Source: Natronincola peptidivorans
Lineage (GTDB): Bacteria; Bacillota; Clostridia; Peptostreptococcales; Natronincolaceae
DNA length: 64,000 bases
Assembly (NCBI RefSeq): GCF_900111615.1
Contig: NZ_FOHU01000003.1
Coordinates: 186,001 to 250,000 of the forward strand
Direction: 5' to 3'
Under the pieces are notes generated by a model, which had not been told where the DNA came from, searched no databases, and worked only from the letters and a program-made list of their open reading frames with translations. Made by a program: the position numbers and the translations under genes. This document shows positions 1 through 8,761 of the stretch, piece by piece (within the stretch, counting starts at the first letter, position 1; each line of letters starts with the position of its first letter).

Positions 1-441
1 AGATAAGTTTTCTAATTTATCAATTTTTAAAGTGCTGTTCAATTCCTTCTTCACAATAATCTCCATACATCTTATAAGGCTGTCGGTAGGATTTCCGCTT
101 TTTAGGGTTTCCATAAAGAGGACAGAAATAATTTTTTTCTTTTGATCCATATATCTTATCTCGGATCGAATCTTATCCTCTAGGCTTAGTTTATTATGGT
201 CTACTTCCCCGGCATTGGATGCTGAGTTAATATGCTCTGCTATCTCATCCATGATTTTTTCAAAAAGAGACTCTATGATATGGTTTTTATCCTTAAAGTG
301 ATAGTAGATAGAGCCTTTATTGATGCCGGCACTTTTAGCAATTTTATCTACCCCTGTTCCGTCAAACCCCTTCTCCGCAAATAATTCCTCTGCTACTTGT
401 AGGATCCGTTCCTTTGTAATATCCCCATCTGTTTTTGCCAT
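1..441 (-). CDS. TetR/AcrR-family transcriptional regulator (C-terminus cut by window edge)
   Basis: A one-component DNA-binding repressor of the TetR/AcrR family; about 147 residues are visible and the reading frame is still open at base 1. The N-terminus shows the usual TetR helix-turn-helix, with the segments RILQVAEELFAEKGFDGTG and INKGSIYYHFKDK. The ligand domain is incomplete, so no effector can be guessed. There are two in-frame ATGs. The one at 441 has AAGG eight to nine bases upstream, whereas the one at 450 has AAGG directly abutting it, so 441 was chosen. A perfect 14-bp palindrome lies 25 bp upstream, which suggests autoregulation. What it controls besides itself is unknown because the gene lies at the window edge. 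Confidence 0.85.
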   Translation of the reverse strand, partial: MAKTDGDITKERILQVAEELFAEKGFDGTGVDKIAKSAGINKGSIYYHFKDKNHIIESLFEKIMDEIAEHINSASNAGEVDHNKLSLEDKIRSEIRYMDQKKKIISVLFMETLKSGNPTDSLIRCMEIIVKKELNSTLKIDKLENLS

Positions 442-465
442 ATCACCCATCCTTAATTAAAATTT

Positions 466-479
466 ACCAAACGTTTGGT
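466..479. promoter_or_regulatory. Palindromic operator candidate for the TetR gene
   Basis: ACCAAACGTTTGGT is a perfect 14-bp palindrome 25 bp upstream of the TetR start. Its size and position fit a TetR-family operator. The next base pair outward on each side does not extend the symmetry. Binding by the adjacent regulator is inference. Confidence 0.6.
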
Positions 480-620
480 TAAATAGATTTTATGATAAAA
501 AAATTGCTTTGTCAATATAAAAATAATTTTTTTTACTCAACTAGAAATTTTTATAAATCGTTTACTCCTTAAGGTGAACTCTAGTGTATTACTGAGAATA
601 ATTTTAAAAGTTGTATTTTC

Positions 621-1376
621 TTATTCACCTATCTCTAAAACCACTGGGCAATGGTCACTTCCCATAACATGAGGATGAATTTCTGCATTTTTCATTTGAT
701 TTTCTAGTTTTTCTGATACAATAAAATAGTCAATTCTCCAGCCTACATTTCTCTCTCTAGCCTTCCCCATGTAGGACCACCATGTATAGGCGTCTTCTTT
801 ATCTGGATAAAAGTACCGAAAGGAATCTATAAAGCCATTTCCCAATAAATCCGTCATTTTTTCTCGCTCTTCATCTGTAAAACCAGCGCTTTTCCGATTA
901 GATTTAGCATTTTTTAGGTCAATCTCTTTATGGGCTACATTTAAGTCACCACACAGGATAACAGGTTTTTTAGCATCCAGCTCCCTTAGATAGCTTCTAA
1001 AGGTATCCTCCCAGGTCATTCTATAATCAAGTCTTGCTAATCCTCTTTGTGCATTTGGGGTGTAGACATTCACTAAGTGAAATTCTTCAAATTCTAAGGT
1101 GATGACCCTTCCCTCCTGATCATGCTCCTCTATCCCTATACCATATTGGACAGATAAAGGCTCCACCTTTGTAAATATAGCTGTCCCGGAGTAGCCCTTC
1201 TTCACTGCATAGTTCCAGTACTGATGATATCCTTCTAGGTCTAAATCAATCTGTCCCTCCTGCAGCTTGGTTTCCTGTAGACAAAAGATATCTGCATCTA
1301 CCTCTTTGAAATAGTCTAAAAATCCTTTGCCGACACAAGCTCTTAAACCGTTGACGTTCCAAGAAATGAGTTTCAT
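621..1376 (-). CDS. xth: Exodeoxyribonuclease III (AP endonuclease, EEP family)
   Basis: A 251-residue Mg-dependent DNA repair nuclease that cuts at abasic sites and trims 3' ends in the cytoplasm. The hallmarks of the ExoIII/Ape1 family are present in order: N-terminal WNVNGLRA, the metal-binding LQETK near residue 35, VYTPNAQ near 105, DLNVAH near 145, and the C-terminal GSDHCPVV with the catalytic Asp-His pair. Length is normal for the Bacillus-type enzyme. The ATG at 1376 has GGAGG seven bases upstream. It appears to be transcribed alone; no convincing terminator was seen in the 170 bp before the TetR gene. Confidence 0.95.
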   Translation of the reverse strand: MKLISWNVNGLRACVGKGFLDYFKEVDADIFCLQETKLQEGQIDLDLEGYHQYWNYAVKKGYSGTAIFTKVEPLSVQYGIGIEEHDQEGRVITLEFEEFHLVNVYTPNAQRGLARLDYRMTWEDTFRSYLRELDAKKPVILCGDLNVAHKEIDLKNAKSNRKSAGFTDEEREKMTDLLGNGFIDSFRYFYPDKEDAYTWWSYMGKARERNVGWRIDYFIVSEKLENQMKNAEIHPHVMGSDHCPVVLEIGE

Positions 1377-1439
1377 ATTTAAGCCTCCATAAAAGTATTT
1401 TTATCATTTTTTTCAGTATATAGTCATACGCCCCTAGGT

Positions 1440-1535
1440 TTTAGCATGCTATGAGCTACATTTAGAGCCTACGATTTTGGCTAAACCGTAGACCGTGTAT
1501 ACTATAATTTAGCTTTAAAAGCATATGTTTATACT
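1440..1535. repeat. Dispersed degenerate repeat, copy 1
   Basis: This stretch shares the blocks GAGCTACATTTA-AGCCTA, ATTTGG, a GTAAACC/CTAAACC-like block and ATTTAGCTTTA in the same order with 31737-31825; I estimate roughly 70% similarity by eye. Both copies lie upstream of minus-strand genes (exonuclease III here, NAD synthetase there). The copy starts with the palindrome TAGCATGCTA (1442-1451), which recurs at 3797-3806. The remainder of the 346-bp gap 1377-1722 holds only a possible TATAAT (1678-1683) before the next gene. Confidence 0.4.
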
Positions 1536-1722
1536 ATCTTAATTATATATCAGGGTTTTTTAAAAAATCAAATGGTGTGGCTGGAAATTCAAATAAAAAA
1601 CACTACTACTATATTCTTCAAACAGTAGTTCTTTATTTTATTCTTTTACATTACTTATATAATCCACTGTCTTAGGGTATAATGAAATAACGTTAAATAA
1701 ATAAGTAAAGGAGAATATATTT

Positions 1723-2019
1723 ATGGGCAATTGTATGGATCAGTGTGGCTGCAACCATGAAGGACACACAAATGAAGGACATAAAAAAATTTACTTAACT
1801 CTGATGGATAACTCTCAGCTAGAGTGCGATGTTTTAAACGTTTTTGATGCCAATGATAAAAAGTATATTGCTGTATTACCAGAGGACTCAGAGTCTGCTA
1901 TGCTTTATGGCTTTGTAGAGACTGCTGAAGGGCCGCAACTTAATAACATTGAAAGTGATGAGGAATATCAAATAGCCTCCAAAGCTTTCTTAGAGGCTCA
2001 TCATACTTTTAGTAAGTGA
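1723..2019 (+). CDS. DUF1292 family protein with Cys/His-rich N-terminus
   Basis: A 98-residue acidic protein of the DUF1292 family, which is widespread in Firmicutes and of unknown function. The family core is seen from residue 23 on: IYLTLMDNSQLECDVL, then YIAVLPED, then LYGFVE and a final EYQIASKAFLEAHH. Unlike many members it begins with a Cys/His cluster (C4, C8, C10, H12, H15, H20) that could bind a metal; this is inference. AAAGGAG precedes the ATG at good spacing. It is a single-gene plus-strand unit ending in a strong terminator shared with the convergent MATE gene. Confidence 0.8.
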   Translation: MGNCMDQCGCNHEGHTNEGHKKIYLTLMDNSQLECDVLNVFDANDKKYIAVLPEDSESAMLYGFVETAEGPQLNNIESDEEYQIASKAFLEAHHTFSK

Positions 2020-2023
2020 ATCT

Positions 2024-2065
2024 AAAACCCTTGCACAATATCATGAAATTCTATGCAGGGGTTTT
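2024..2065. terminator. Bidirectional intrinsic terminator
   Basis: AAAACCCTTGCA pairs with TGCAGGGGTTTT (12 bp, one G-U) around an 18-base loop. It sits between the convergent DUF1292 gene and the MATE gene and is flanked by A/T runs on both sides. Confidence 0.75.
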
Positions 2066-2066
2066 G

Positions 2067-3455
2067 TTATTCATATTCTTTTGTCGGAGTATATCCTTTA
2101 GAAAAAGAATACAGAAACCAATATCTGGATACAAATCCAAAAAACACGTTGGATATGGACAATCCCAGCCATATCCCTATGGTTTCAAGCCTAAAAAGAT
2201 AAGCCAGGGTATAGCTTAAAGGGATGGCTAAAATAAAAAAGCGAATAGCTGTCGTGATAAAAGTGGGCATTCCTCTTCCTACAGCTTGGAAGGAGGCATT
2301 GCTTACCATACCCATTCCTATAAACACATAGCTTAAAGCCATGATCCGTAAATAGCTCCTGCCTTGTCTTAATACTTCGCTAGCCCCTGTTCCTGACTCC
2401 TCTAAAAAAATCATTAGTAAAGGATCAGGAAAAGCGAAGACCAATAGGGCAATTCCTCCCATCACCAGCATCCCAAAGACCGTTGCCTTTCTATAGATGC
2501 CCTCGACTCTATGATAGTTCTTAGCACCATAGTTTTGTCCCAGCATAGCGATGGTAGCGCCTGCAAAGGCTACCCCTGGTAAAATAGCTATACTATCAAT
2601 TCGAAAGCCTAAGGCATAGGCAGCAACTGCTTCTTCAGAAAAATCCATGGCAAATCTGTTGATAAATACCATGGTAAAAGCAATAGCACCTTGGGCTACA
2701 GAGGATGGTAGTCCTACTACAAGAATATTTTTAATATATTCCCATTTATACCGAAAGTGATGGGCTTTTAAGTTTATACTGCTCTTGTTTTTAATAATAA
2801 ATAAGATTCCTATACTTAATCCTACTCCCCATGCAATGGCCGTTGCTATAGCAGCTCCAGCTACTTCTAACCTAGGGAAGGGTCCTATGCCGAAGATAAG
2901 TAGAGGATCTAATACGATATTCACAACGGATCCACTTACTAACGCAATCATAGAAAGTCTTGTTTTACCTTCTCCTCTAAAAATCCCATCTACTGCTGCC
3001 AATAAGAATTTAATAGGCATAGCAATGGTAACAATTATGATGTAGCTTTTTGCCATCCTAAAGACTTCTCCTTCTGCCCCAATAAATCTTAGCATAGGGT
3101 CAACAATAGCTATGCCAAAAACAAAAAAGAACACCCCGATAGCTGCTGCCAGCAGTAATCCATTGCCTGCTGCTAAAAAGCTTTTTTCTTCTTCACCTGC
3201 ACCTATGCTCCTGGCTACTAAAGAGCTTATTCCTATGGATACTCCAGAGCCCAAGGATATGCTTAGCATAAAAATAGGGAAGGTCAATCCCATTGCGGCA
3301 ATAGCGTCTGTTCCAAGTCTTGAAACAAAATAAGTATCAACTATATTAAAAAAGGTTTGCATAAACATAGCCAATAGTACAGGTATGGCCAGTAAAATAA
3401 AGGTTTTTCCGATGGGTCCCTGTAATAAATCTAGATTTTTTCTTCTGTTTTCCAT
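2067..3455 (-). CDS. MATE family multidrug/Na+ efflux transporter
   Basis: A polytopic membrane transporter of about 462 residues with roughly 12 hydrophobic segments, arranged as the two six-helix halves typical of MATE pumps, which exchange cationic drugs or metabolites for Na+ or H+. Family features include the N-terminal DLLQGPIGKTFILLAIPVLL, NIVDTYFVSRLG, and the repeat-half equivalent around VGLPSSVAQGAIAF. A longer frame begins with GTG at 3464, but that codon abuts the AGGAG; the ATG at 3455 sits eight bases after AGGAG and is preferred. Substrate is unknown; no regulator is adjacent. Confidence 0.9.
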   Translation of the reverse strand: MENRRKNLDLLQGPIGKTFILLAIPVLLAMFMQTFFNIVDTYFVSRLGTDAIAAMGLTFPIFMLSISLGSGVSIGISSLVARSIGAGEEEKSFLAAGNGLLLAAAIGVFFFVFGIAIVDPMLRFIGAEGEVFRMAKSYIIIVTIAMPIKFLLAAVDGIFRGEGKTRLSMIALVSGSVVNIVLDPLLIFGIGPFPRLEVAGAAIATAIAWGVGLSIGILFIIKNKSSINLKAHHFRYKWEYIKNILVVGLPSSVAQGAIAFTMVFINRFAMDFSEEAVAAYALGFRIDSIAILPGVAFAGATIAMLGQNYGAKNYHRVEGIYRKATVFGMLVMGGIALLVFAFPDPLLMIFLEESGTGASEVLRQGRSYLRIMALSYVFIGMGMVSNASFQAVGRGMPTFITTAIRFFILAIPLSYTLAYLFRLETIGIWLGLSISNVFFGFVSRYWFLYSFSKGYTPTKEYE

Positions 3456-3867
3456 TTTGTTCACTCCTATAGATGCGATAAAATGAGACCTAATTTAAGA
3501 GGAATTATTTTGTTCAGTTTTTACTGTCACCATATCCTCCAGCATCCTTTACTTGTCTCAATAAGAAACTATTCTTCATTATTCTTGCTTTTCCTGCACA
3601 GATTTACACAATATATTAATAAACCTTATGGCTTACTAATCTTAACGTGCTTTTGCCTTTATATTATGCAAAATTGTAGCTTTTTAAAAAAATAAATACT
3701 TCTTATCAATGATAAGAAGTATCTTAAAATAGTATTGATTTTTATATGTAGCTGCAATTGCTTTATATAACAACTAGATGTCCCTTTGATACGTGGTAGC
3801 ATGCTAATTTTTTAATTATGAAAAGATTTTAAGGGTAACTCTATAAAACTTTTGAAGTATTCTATTT
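3456..3867. other. Intergenic gap of about 410 bp
   Basis: The gap between the MATE gene start and the end of the binding-protein gene holds one strong terminator (3684-3722) and the 10-bp palindrome TAGCATGCTA at 3797-3806. No gene-like frame with a ribosome binding site was seen. Confidence 0.6.
3684..3722 (-). terminator. Intrinsic terminator downstream of the binding-protein gene
   Basis: ATACTTCTTATC (3696-3707) pairs perfectly with GATAAGAAGTAT (3711-3722) around a 3-base loop. On the minus strand it is followed by a T-rich run ending at 3684. It lies 145 bp after the stop of the 3868-4884 gene. Confidence 0.75.
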
Positions 3868-4884
3868 TTACTTTGCAAGCACCTGCTTTTTCCAGCGTTC
3901 CAGTAGACGTTGTCGGTGAACTCCAGCCCATTCATGATCATAGTTTACAATGCTCAGTTCCGAAAGAGGAAATGCTTCTACTGGTGATACTGCCTCACGA
4001 TTTGTAAGCAGGTGGTAGGTCCCCACTTGTTTTCCCAATTCCTGTGCTTGTTTCGTCAAGGACCAATCTATAAATTTTTTCGCCTCCTCCAGCTCTGGTG
4101 CACCATCAATAATAGCAATTGCTCCAATCTCATAGCCGGTTCCCTCCTTTGGAAAAGAAACAACAATTTCATTAAAACCCTCTTTAAAAAACTTTACTGC
4201 GTCATGAGCGAATAATATGGCTACTCCCATATCTCTCATTCCCACTAAACGTCCTGAGGTGCTGCCGGAGGTAGTATATAAACCCATCTGCTGATGTAAT
4301 TGTTCTAGATATAAAAAGGCTTCTTCTTCACCATACAACTGTATTAAAGTGGCTAAAATAGTATAGCCTGTTCCAGATGTAGCTGGATTTGGCATGACAA
4401 TCATCCCTTTAAACTCTGATTGTAAAAGATCCTCCCATGATTGTGGAACCGTTAATCCGTTTTGCTGAAGCCACGATCTGTTGCTGACAATAGCAAGGGA
4501 TCCAGCGTATATCCCCGTCCAATATCCTTCATCATCCTTGTATATTTCATCAATATATTTTCTATTAGGAGCTAGATATGGCATCAGTAATTCCTCTTGC
4601 TTTGCGTGGATAAATGTATCAACCGGTCCTCCAAACCATATACTTGCTTGTGGATCATCCTTTTCTCCTCTTAGTCGGTGTAATATCTCGCCTCCTGATA
4701 GTCGAGTATATTTCACTTTAATCCCTGTTTCTTTTTCAAATGCTTCTATAGCCTTGATTGCATGATCTTCATACAATCCAGCGTACACTCGCAGAACCTT
4801 TGGTTCCTCTTTTCCTAGGGTACATCCGCTTGAAGAAACAAGAAGAATTAAACCTATTGTTATTAGAACAAATTTTTTTGCCAT
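3868..4884 (-). CDS. ABC transporter substrate-binding lipoprotein (Fe3+/AfuA-like), paralogue 1
   Basis: A 338-residue extracellular solute-binding protein, anchored as a lipoprotein: hydrophobic signal peptide followed by the lipobox LVSSSGC. It belongs to the family-1 binding proteins used by Fe(III) and 2-aminoethylphosphonate importers (FbpA/AfuA/PhnS-like). It is clearly paralogous to the protein at 8762-9838: both share YAGL-EDHAI, the SIW-GGPVD motif and the terminal YD-WAG-R block. The substrate cannot be set from sequence; the twin tyrosines of classical FbpA near the C-terminus are not evident. It lies after MgtC in the same direction but behind a terminator, so it may have its own promoter. 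GGGGGTGG precedes the ATG. Confidence 0.8.
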   Translation of the reverse strand: MAKKFVLITIGLILLVSSSGCTLGKEEPKVLRVYAGLYEDHAIKAIEAFEKETGIKVKYTRLSGGEILHRLRGEKDDPQASIWFGGPVDTFIHAKQEELLMPYLAPNRKYIDEIYKDDEGYWTGIYAGSLAIVSNRSWLQQNGLTVPQSWEDLLQSEFKGMIVMPNPATSGTGYTILATLIQLYGEEEAFLYLEQLHQQMGLYTTSGSTSGRLVGMRDMGVAILFAHDAVKFFKEGFNEIVVSFPKEGTGYEIGAIAIIDGAPELEEAKKFIDWSLTKQAQELGKQVGTYHLLTNREAVSPVEAFPLSELSIVNYDHEWAGVHRQRLLERWKKQVLAK

Positions 4885-4930
4885 TGTCCCACCCCCTTAT
4901 TTTTATTTTAACGTAATATTATTATTCTTC

Positions 4931-4978
4931 AAGAAAAAAAAGCACAGAGAAACCTTCCATCGCTTGGTCTTTCCCTGT
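4931..4978 (-). terminator. Intrinsic terminator after mgtC-like gene
   Basis: On the minus strand ACAGGGAAAGACC pairs with GGTTTCTCTGT (bulged stem) and is followed by GCTTTTTTTT. It separates the MgtC-like gene from the downstream binding-protein gene. Confidence 0.7.
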
Positions 4979-4999
4979 AGGAGTATGTTTAATTTTCTT

Positions 5000-5734
5000 C
5001 TAAAGGTTATAGGAGAATTCATTATTTTTCCATGCCGCTTGTTCTATTCCACGAATCCTATGTATTTCCTGAAAAAAATCTTGTCTTTTAAAGTCTTTGC
5101 ACAGCTTTACCGCAAGGTGTATCTCAATTATGCTTCCTACTCCTATTGAATCTATGGTTTCAAAAGATTCATTTCCTTCATAATCATATTCATCTGTACC
5201 TCTAAAAATTTTAATATCTTTTATCGTCACATTATGTCTCCCTAAGAGCTGTCCAATATCTCCAATTAACCCTGTTCTTTCTCTGCACTGCACAATCAGT
5301 ACTCTATATTTTTTTGTAAATATTCGTTTTTCTAGTACCCCCAGACTCATTAAGGAAAAGAGAACAATGGCGGCAGTGGTTAGACCTCCAACATAGTACC
5401 CTCCTCCAATAGCAAGGCCGATTCCTCCACATACCCATAAGCTGGCGGCTGTTGTTAGGCCCTTTATGCTATTTCCTGTTCTCAAAATCGTTCCAGCACC
5501 CAAAAATCCTATGCCACTAACAACCTGAGCCGCTAGACGGGCAGGATCTCCAGTATTGCTTAAAGTATCAAACCCATGGGTTGACAATAGCATAATTAGT
5601 GAGGATCCTAAGGTTACTAATACATGAGTTCGAAGTCCAGCTGGTCTATTATTGGCTTCCCTCTCCATTCCAATGAGTCCGCCAATAATCGCTGAGAGCA
5701 CTAGTCTTAATATAAGCTCATATATACTTATCAT
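5000..5734 (-). CDS. MgtC/SapB family inner-membrane protein
   Basis: A 244-residue membrane protein with four to five N-terminal helices containing the MgtC hallmarks LSAIIGGLIGMERE, RPAGLRTHVLVTLGS, GIGFLGAGTILR and GLTTAASLWVCGGIGLAIGGG, followed by a soluble C-terminal domain (about residues 140-244) of the ACT-like type found in longer MgtC proteins. MgtC proteins are linked to magnesium starvation and to control of F-ATPase and phosphate uptake in other bacteria; the role here is unknown. It lies 117 bp downstream of the importer ATPase in the same direction, possibly the same transcript, and ends in its own terminator. Confidence 0.9.
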   Translation of the reverse strand: MISIYELILRLVLSAIIGGLIGMEREANNRPAGLRTHVLVTLGSSLIMLLSTHGFDTLSNTGDPARLAAQVVSGIGFLGAGTILRTGNSIKGLTTAASLWVCGGIGLAIGGGYYVGGLTTAAIVLFSLMSLGVLEKRIFTKKYRVLIVQCRERTGLIGDIGQLLGRHNVTIKDIKIFRGTDEYDYEGNESFETIDSIGVGSIIEIHLAVKLCKDFKRQDFFQEIHRIRGIEQAAWKNNEFSYNL

Positions 5735-5851
5735 TAGATCGCCTCCCTCACCAAATAATTTCTAATTCCAAAACCTTAGCCTTTAATCCTCTCTTCACCT
5801 CTTTGAGTATTCTTCCAGTTGTTTTTTATACAAGCTAATTCATAGATGGCT

Positions 5852-6919
5852 TTAGAGAATATGTAAAGCCCTCTCTTCAAAGCCTATTCCCATCTGTTCC
5901 CCAGCTCTGTAAATAGTTTTCCCGGTGGGGTTATTTTCACTGATTTCTAAGTTGGCCCCAAAGAAGTCTACTCCATATTCTTGGTTTTGACCCATGAATA
6001 CACTCTTTTCAACCTTAACAATGAAGTCCTGTTTTCCTACGATTACACCTTCTGGTCTAATAACAGCTCGAATTTTTTGTCCTGTCTGAAAATTTTTGTA
6101 TGCTTTTGTTCTGTAGCTAATACCATGAATATTTACAATAGCATCCTTTCCGCTGATACCTTCTATTTCTCCATCTATAATATTGGCACGCCCTATAAAA
6201 TTAGCTACAAACTCGTTAACAGGCCTTTGATAGATTTCTTGAGGTGTTCCCTCTTGTTCAATCACACCAGCATTCATAATAATTACCTTATCCGACATGG
6301 CCATGGCTTCCTCTTGATCATGTGTGACATAGATAGAGGTAATTCCTACATTTTGTTGAATTTTTCGGATTTCATCCCGCATATGGATTCTAAGCTTAGC
6401 ATCTAGGTTTGACAGTGGCTCATCAAAGAGTAGTACTCCTGGCTCCATAACTAAAGCTCTGGCTAGAGAAACCCTTTGCTGCTGTCCACCAGACATCTGA
6501 CCCGGTACCCGCTCTGAAAAGTCTTCCATTTTCATCATTTTTAGTATTCTTTGAACACGTTCTTTTATTTCACTTTTTGGACGTTTTTGAATTTTTAGGC
6601 CATAAGCTATATTATTAAAAACATTCATATGAGGAAATAACGCGTAATTTTGAAAAACCATAGCTGTATCCCTTTTGTCAGGTGTTTTGGTGGCTACATT
6701 CTCCTCCCCAATATAGACTTTGCCTTGGGTTGGCATTTCAAAGCCTGCAATCATTCTCAATGTGGTTGTTTTGCCACAGCCGGAAGGTCCCAGCATAGTG
6801 GCAAATTCACCTGGCTTAATTTTTAAGTTGATATTATTAACAGCAACAACTTTGTCGTTGCCTGTCGTTATAAATGTTTTATTTAAGTTTTCAAGATAAA
6901 CCTTCTTTGGTGATTTCAT
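5852..6919 (-). CDS. ABC transporter ATP-binding protein (Fe3+/putrescine/AEP type)
   Basis: A 355-residue cytoplasmic ATPase that powers the import system with the upstream permease. It has Walker A GPSGCGKTT near residue 44, Q-loop QNYALFPH, signature MSGGQQQR, Walker B LLFDEPLSNLD and the switch THDQEEA, then a C-terminal TOBE-like regulatory region. This order is typical of the FbpC/PotA/PhnT class. It starts 12 bp after the permease stop with TTAGGAG upstream, indicating one operon in the order binding protein, permease, ATPase. Confidence 0.92.
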   Translation of the reverse strand: MKSPKKVYLENLNKTFITTGNDKVVAVNNINLKIKPGEFATMLGPSGCGKTTTLRMIAGFEMPTQGKVYIGEENVATKTPDKRDTAMVFQNYALFPHMNVFNNIAYGLKIQKRPKSEIKERVQRILKMMKMEDFSERVPGQMSGGQQQRVSLARALVMEPGVLLFDEPLSNLDAKLRIHMRDEIRKIQQNVGITSIYVTHDQEEAMAMSDKVIIMNAGVIEQEGTPQEIYQRPVNEFVANFIGRANIIDGEIEGISGKDAIVNIHGISYRTKAYKNFQTGQKIRAVIRPEGVIVGKQDFIVKVEKSVFMGQNQEYGVDFFGANLEISENNPTGKTIYRAGEQMGIGFEERALHIL

Positions 6920-6930
6920 CTTATCATCTC

Positions 6931-8631
6931 CTAACCTTCTATATCGCTTATATCAATACCTAGTCTTGATATAATAAATTGCATTGTCCATACTACAACT
7001 GCAACAATAAAAATTAAAATTGTGGAGTAGGCTGATGCAACCCCAATTTTACCAGCATCTATCTGACTCATAACGGAGGCCGTCAGTAGATTATATCTTG
7101 CTGAGACTAGGAAAATAACCGTGCTGACTAAGGTCATGCTCCTGATAAAGGTATACACTAGTCCACTAAAAAAAGCTGGCCTTATCATAGGTATTGTGAT
7201 AGAGGTAAATACTTTGGTACTAGAAGCTCCCAGTACATTGGCTGCCTCTTCAATAGACGGATCTATCTGCTGCAAAGCAGCAATACCCGATCGAATTCCA
7301 ATGGGCATGCTTCTCATGATAAAAGCAATTATTAGAATAGCTGCTGTTCCCGTTAGTACAAGGGGCTTTGTATTGTAGGAAAGAACATAACCTAAACCAA
7401 TTACTGTTCCAGGAATTGCCAGTGCCAGCATGGTTGTCACCTCCATAAAGCTTTTACCAAAGAAATTTTTCCTTACAATTAAGAATGCTATAATCATTGC
7501 CAGCACTCCACTTAAAGGGGTTGCAATCAAAGATAAGAAGGTAGTATCTTTTATGGGCTTCATCCCTAAATTGAAAACATATCTAAAGTGATTTAGGGAA
7601 AAAGAGTAATCTATACCCCACAATCTTATAAACGCTCCAATGGGTACTAGCGCATACATTAATCCAACAAAAATACTTAAGGAAAGAGCGATTGCATAGA
7701 TAGGTTTTGTAATTTTAGGTGTATCTATCAATTCTCTAGCACGGGAAGCTTTGCCAGTGACTGTAATATAGGATTTTTTTCCTACATAATACTTTTGGAT
7801 CATAAACACCGTAACAGATATCATCAAAAGTATTATGGCTAGGGCTGTGCCGCCACCCATGTCATAATTTCCTATTCCCTGTAAATAAATCTGAACAGCT
7901 AGGGTAGTATAGTTGCCTCCAATAACCATTGGATTACTAAAATCAGCAATGGATTGAATAAATACTAACAAAAAAGCATTTGCCAGCCCTGGCACCATCA
8001 GTGGCAGAGTAATAGACTTAAACACTTCACCCCTAGATGCCCCTAAATCCCTTGCTGCTTCTTCAACAGAAGGATCTATACTTTTCAATAGCCCTACCAA
8101 AAGAAGATAGGCAACCGGAAAAAATGTAAGGGTTTGGACCAAGACTAGGCCGTGCAGCCCATATACATTAGCCTCTCTCATACCAAGAATTCCTCTAGTA
8201 ATAAATCCATTACGACCAAACAATAGAATAGTAGACAATGCTATAACAAAAGGTGGTGATATCATCGGTAATATAGCTATAGCATTGAACATTTTTTTAC
8301 TCCGTATTTTTAAATAAGCAGAAGCATAGGCAAACAAAAAACCAATTATTGTGGATATAACACTAACGATTAAACCAAGATAAATAGTATTCCATAGTAT
8401 CTCTTTTGTAGAAGATAGCCTTAGGATTTCTTTATAATGATATAAGGATAATTGGTTTTGATGATAAAGACTTTCCTTTAATATTTTTATTAAAGGATAT
8501 AATACAAATAAGAATACAATAATGAAAACTCCTATGATTGCAATCGTTAAAAAAGGATCTCGCATATTTTTTTTGATATTATCTAGCTCTGTTTTTATCT
8601 TCAATTTTCGATATGCTGCTTTTGATGTCAT
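6931..8631 (-). CDS. ABC transporter permease, two fused FbpB-type membrane domains
   Basis: A 566-residue integral membrane protein forming the channel of the importer. It carries two tandem permease modules of about six helices each; each has its own EAA loop that docks on the ATPase: EEAARDLGASRGEVFKSITL near residue 190 and EEAANVLGASSTKVFTSITI near 465. The fused two-in-one layout is characteristic of the FbpB/AfuB iron permeases and of AEP permeases, so a single copy suffices for a transporter with two identical ATPases. Start ATG at 8631 follows AAGGGGGAAAGTA. A long hairpin separates it from the binding-protein gene upstream. Confidence 0.92.
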   Translation of the reverse strand: MTSKAAYRKLKIKTELDNIKKNMRDPFLTIAIIGVFIIVFLFVLYPLIKILKESLYHQNQLSLYHYKEILRLSSTKEILWNTIYLGLIVSVISTIIGFLFAYASAYLKIRSKKMFNAIAILPMISPPFVIALSTILLFGRNGFITRGILGMREANVYGLHGLVLVQTLTFFPVAYLLLVGLLKSIDPSVEEAARDLGASRGEVFKSITLPLMVPGLANAFLLVFIQSIADFSNPMVIGGNYTTLAVQIYLQGIGNYDMGGGTALAIILLMISVTVFMIQKYYVGKKSYITVTGKASRARELIDTPKITKPIYAIALSLSIFVGLMYALVPIGAFIRLWGIDYSFSLNHFRYVFNLGMKPIKDTTFLSLIATPLSGVLAMIIAFLIVRKNFFGKSFMEVTTMLALAIPGTVIGLGYVLSYNTKPLVLTGTAAILIIAFIMRSMPIGIRSGIAALQQIDPSIEEAANVLGASSTKVFTSITIPMIRPAFFSGLVYTFIRSMTLVSTVIFLVSARYNLLTASVMSQIDAGKIGVASAYSTILIFIVAVVVWTMQFIISRLGIDISDIEG

Positions 8632-8698
8632 TACTTTCCCCCTTTTCTTCTTATTCTTACTTAGAACAAAGTTGACTCCGCCAATGTTTCCTATGTGT

Positions 8699-8739
8699 TA
8701 TGAAAGAATCCATGCAGAAGCTACATGGATTCTTTCATA
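8699..8739 (-). other. Strong intercistronic hairpin without a T-tract
   Basis: TATGAAAGAATCCATG (8699-8714) pairs perfectly over 16 bp with CATGGATTCTTTCATA (8724-8739) around a 9-base loop. No T-run follows on the minus strand. Its position, after the binding-protein gene and before the permease gene, fits an mRNA-stabilising or partial-attenuation element that keeps the binding protein more abundant than the permease. Confidence 0.7.
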
Positions 8740-8761
8740 TGTTATTTCAAGGTTAACTTAT

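Noticed and set aside
2016-2219. 67-codon plus-strand frame after the DUF1292 gene
   Set aside because: It contains the bidirectional terminator and lies antisense to the 3' end of the MATE gene.
5981-6406. 141-codon plus-strand frame
   Set aside because: It is wholly antisense to the ABC ATPase gene at 5852-6919 and encodes a low-complexity, family-less product.
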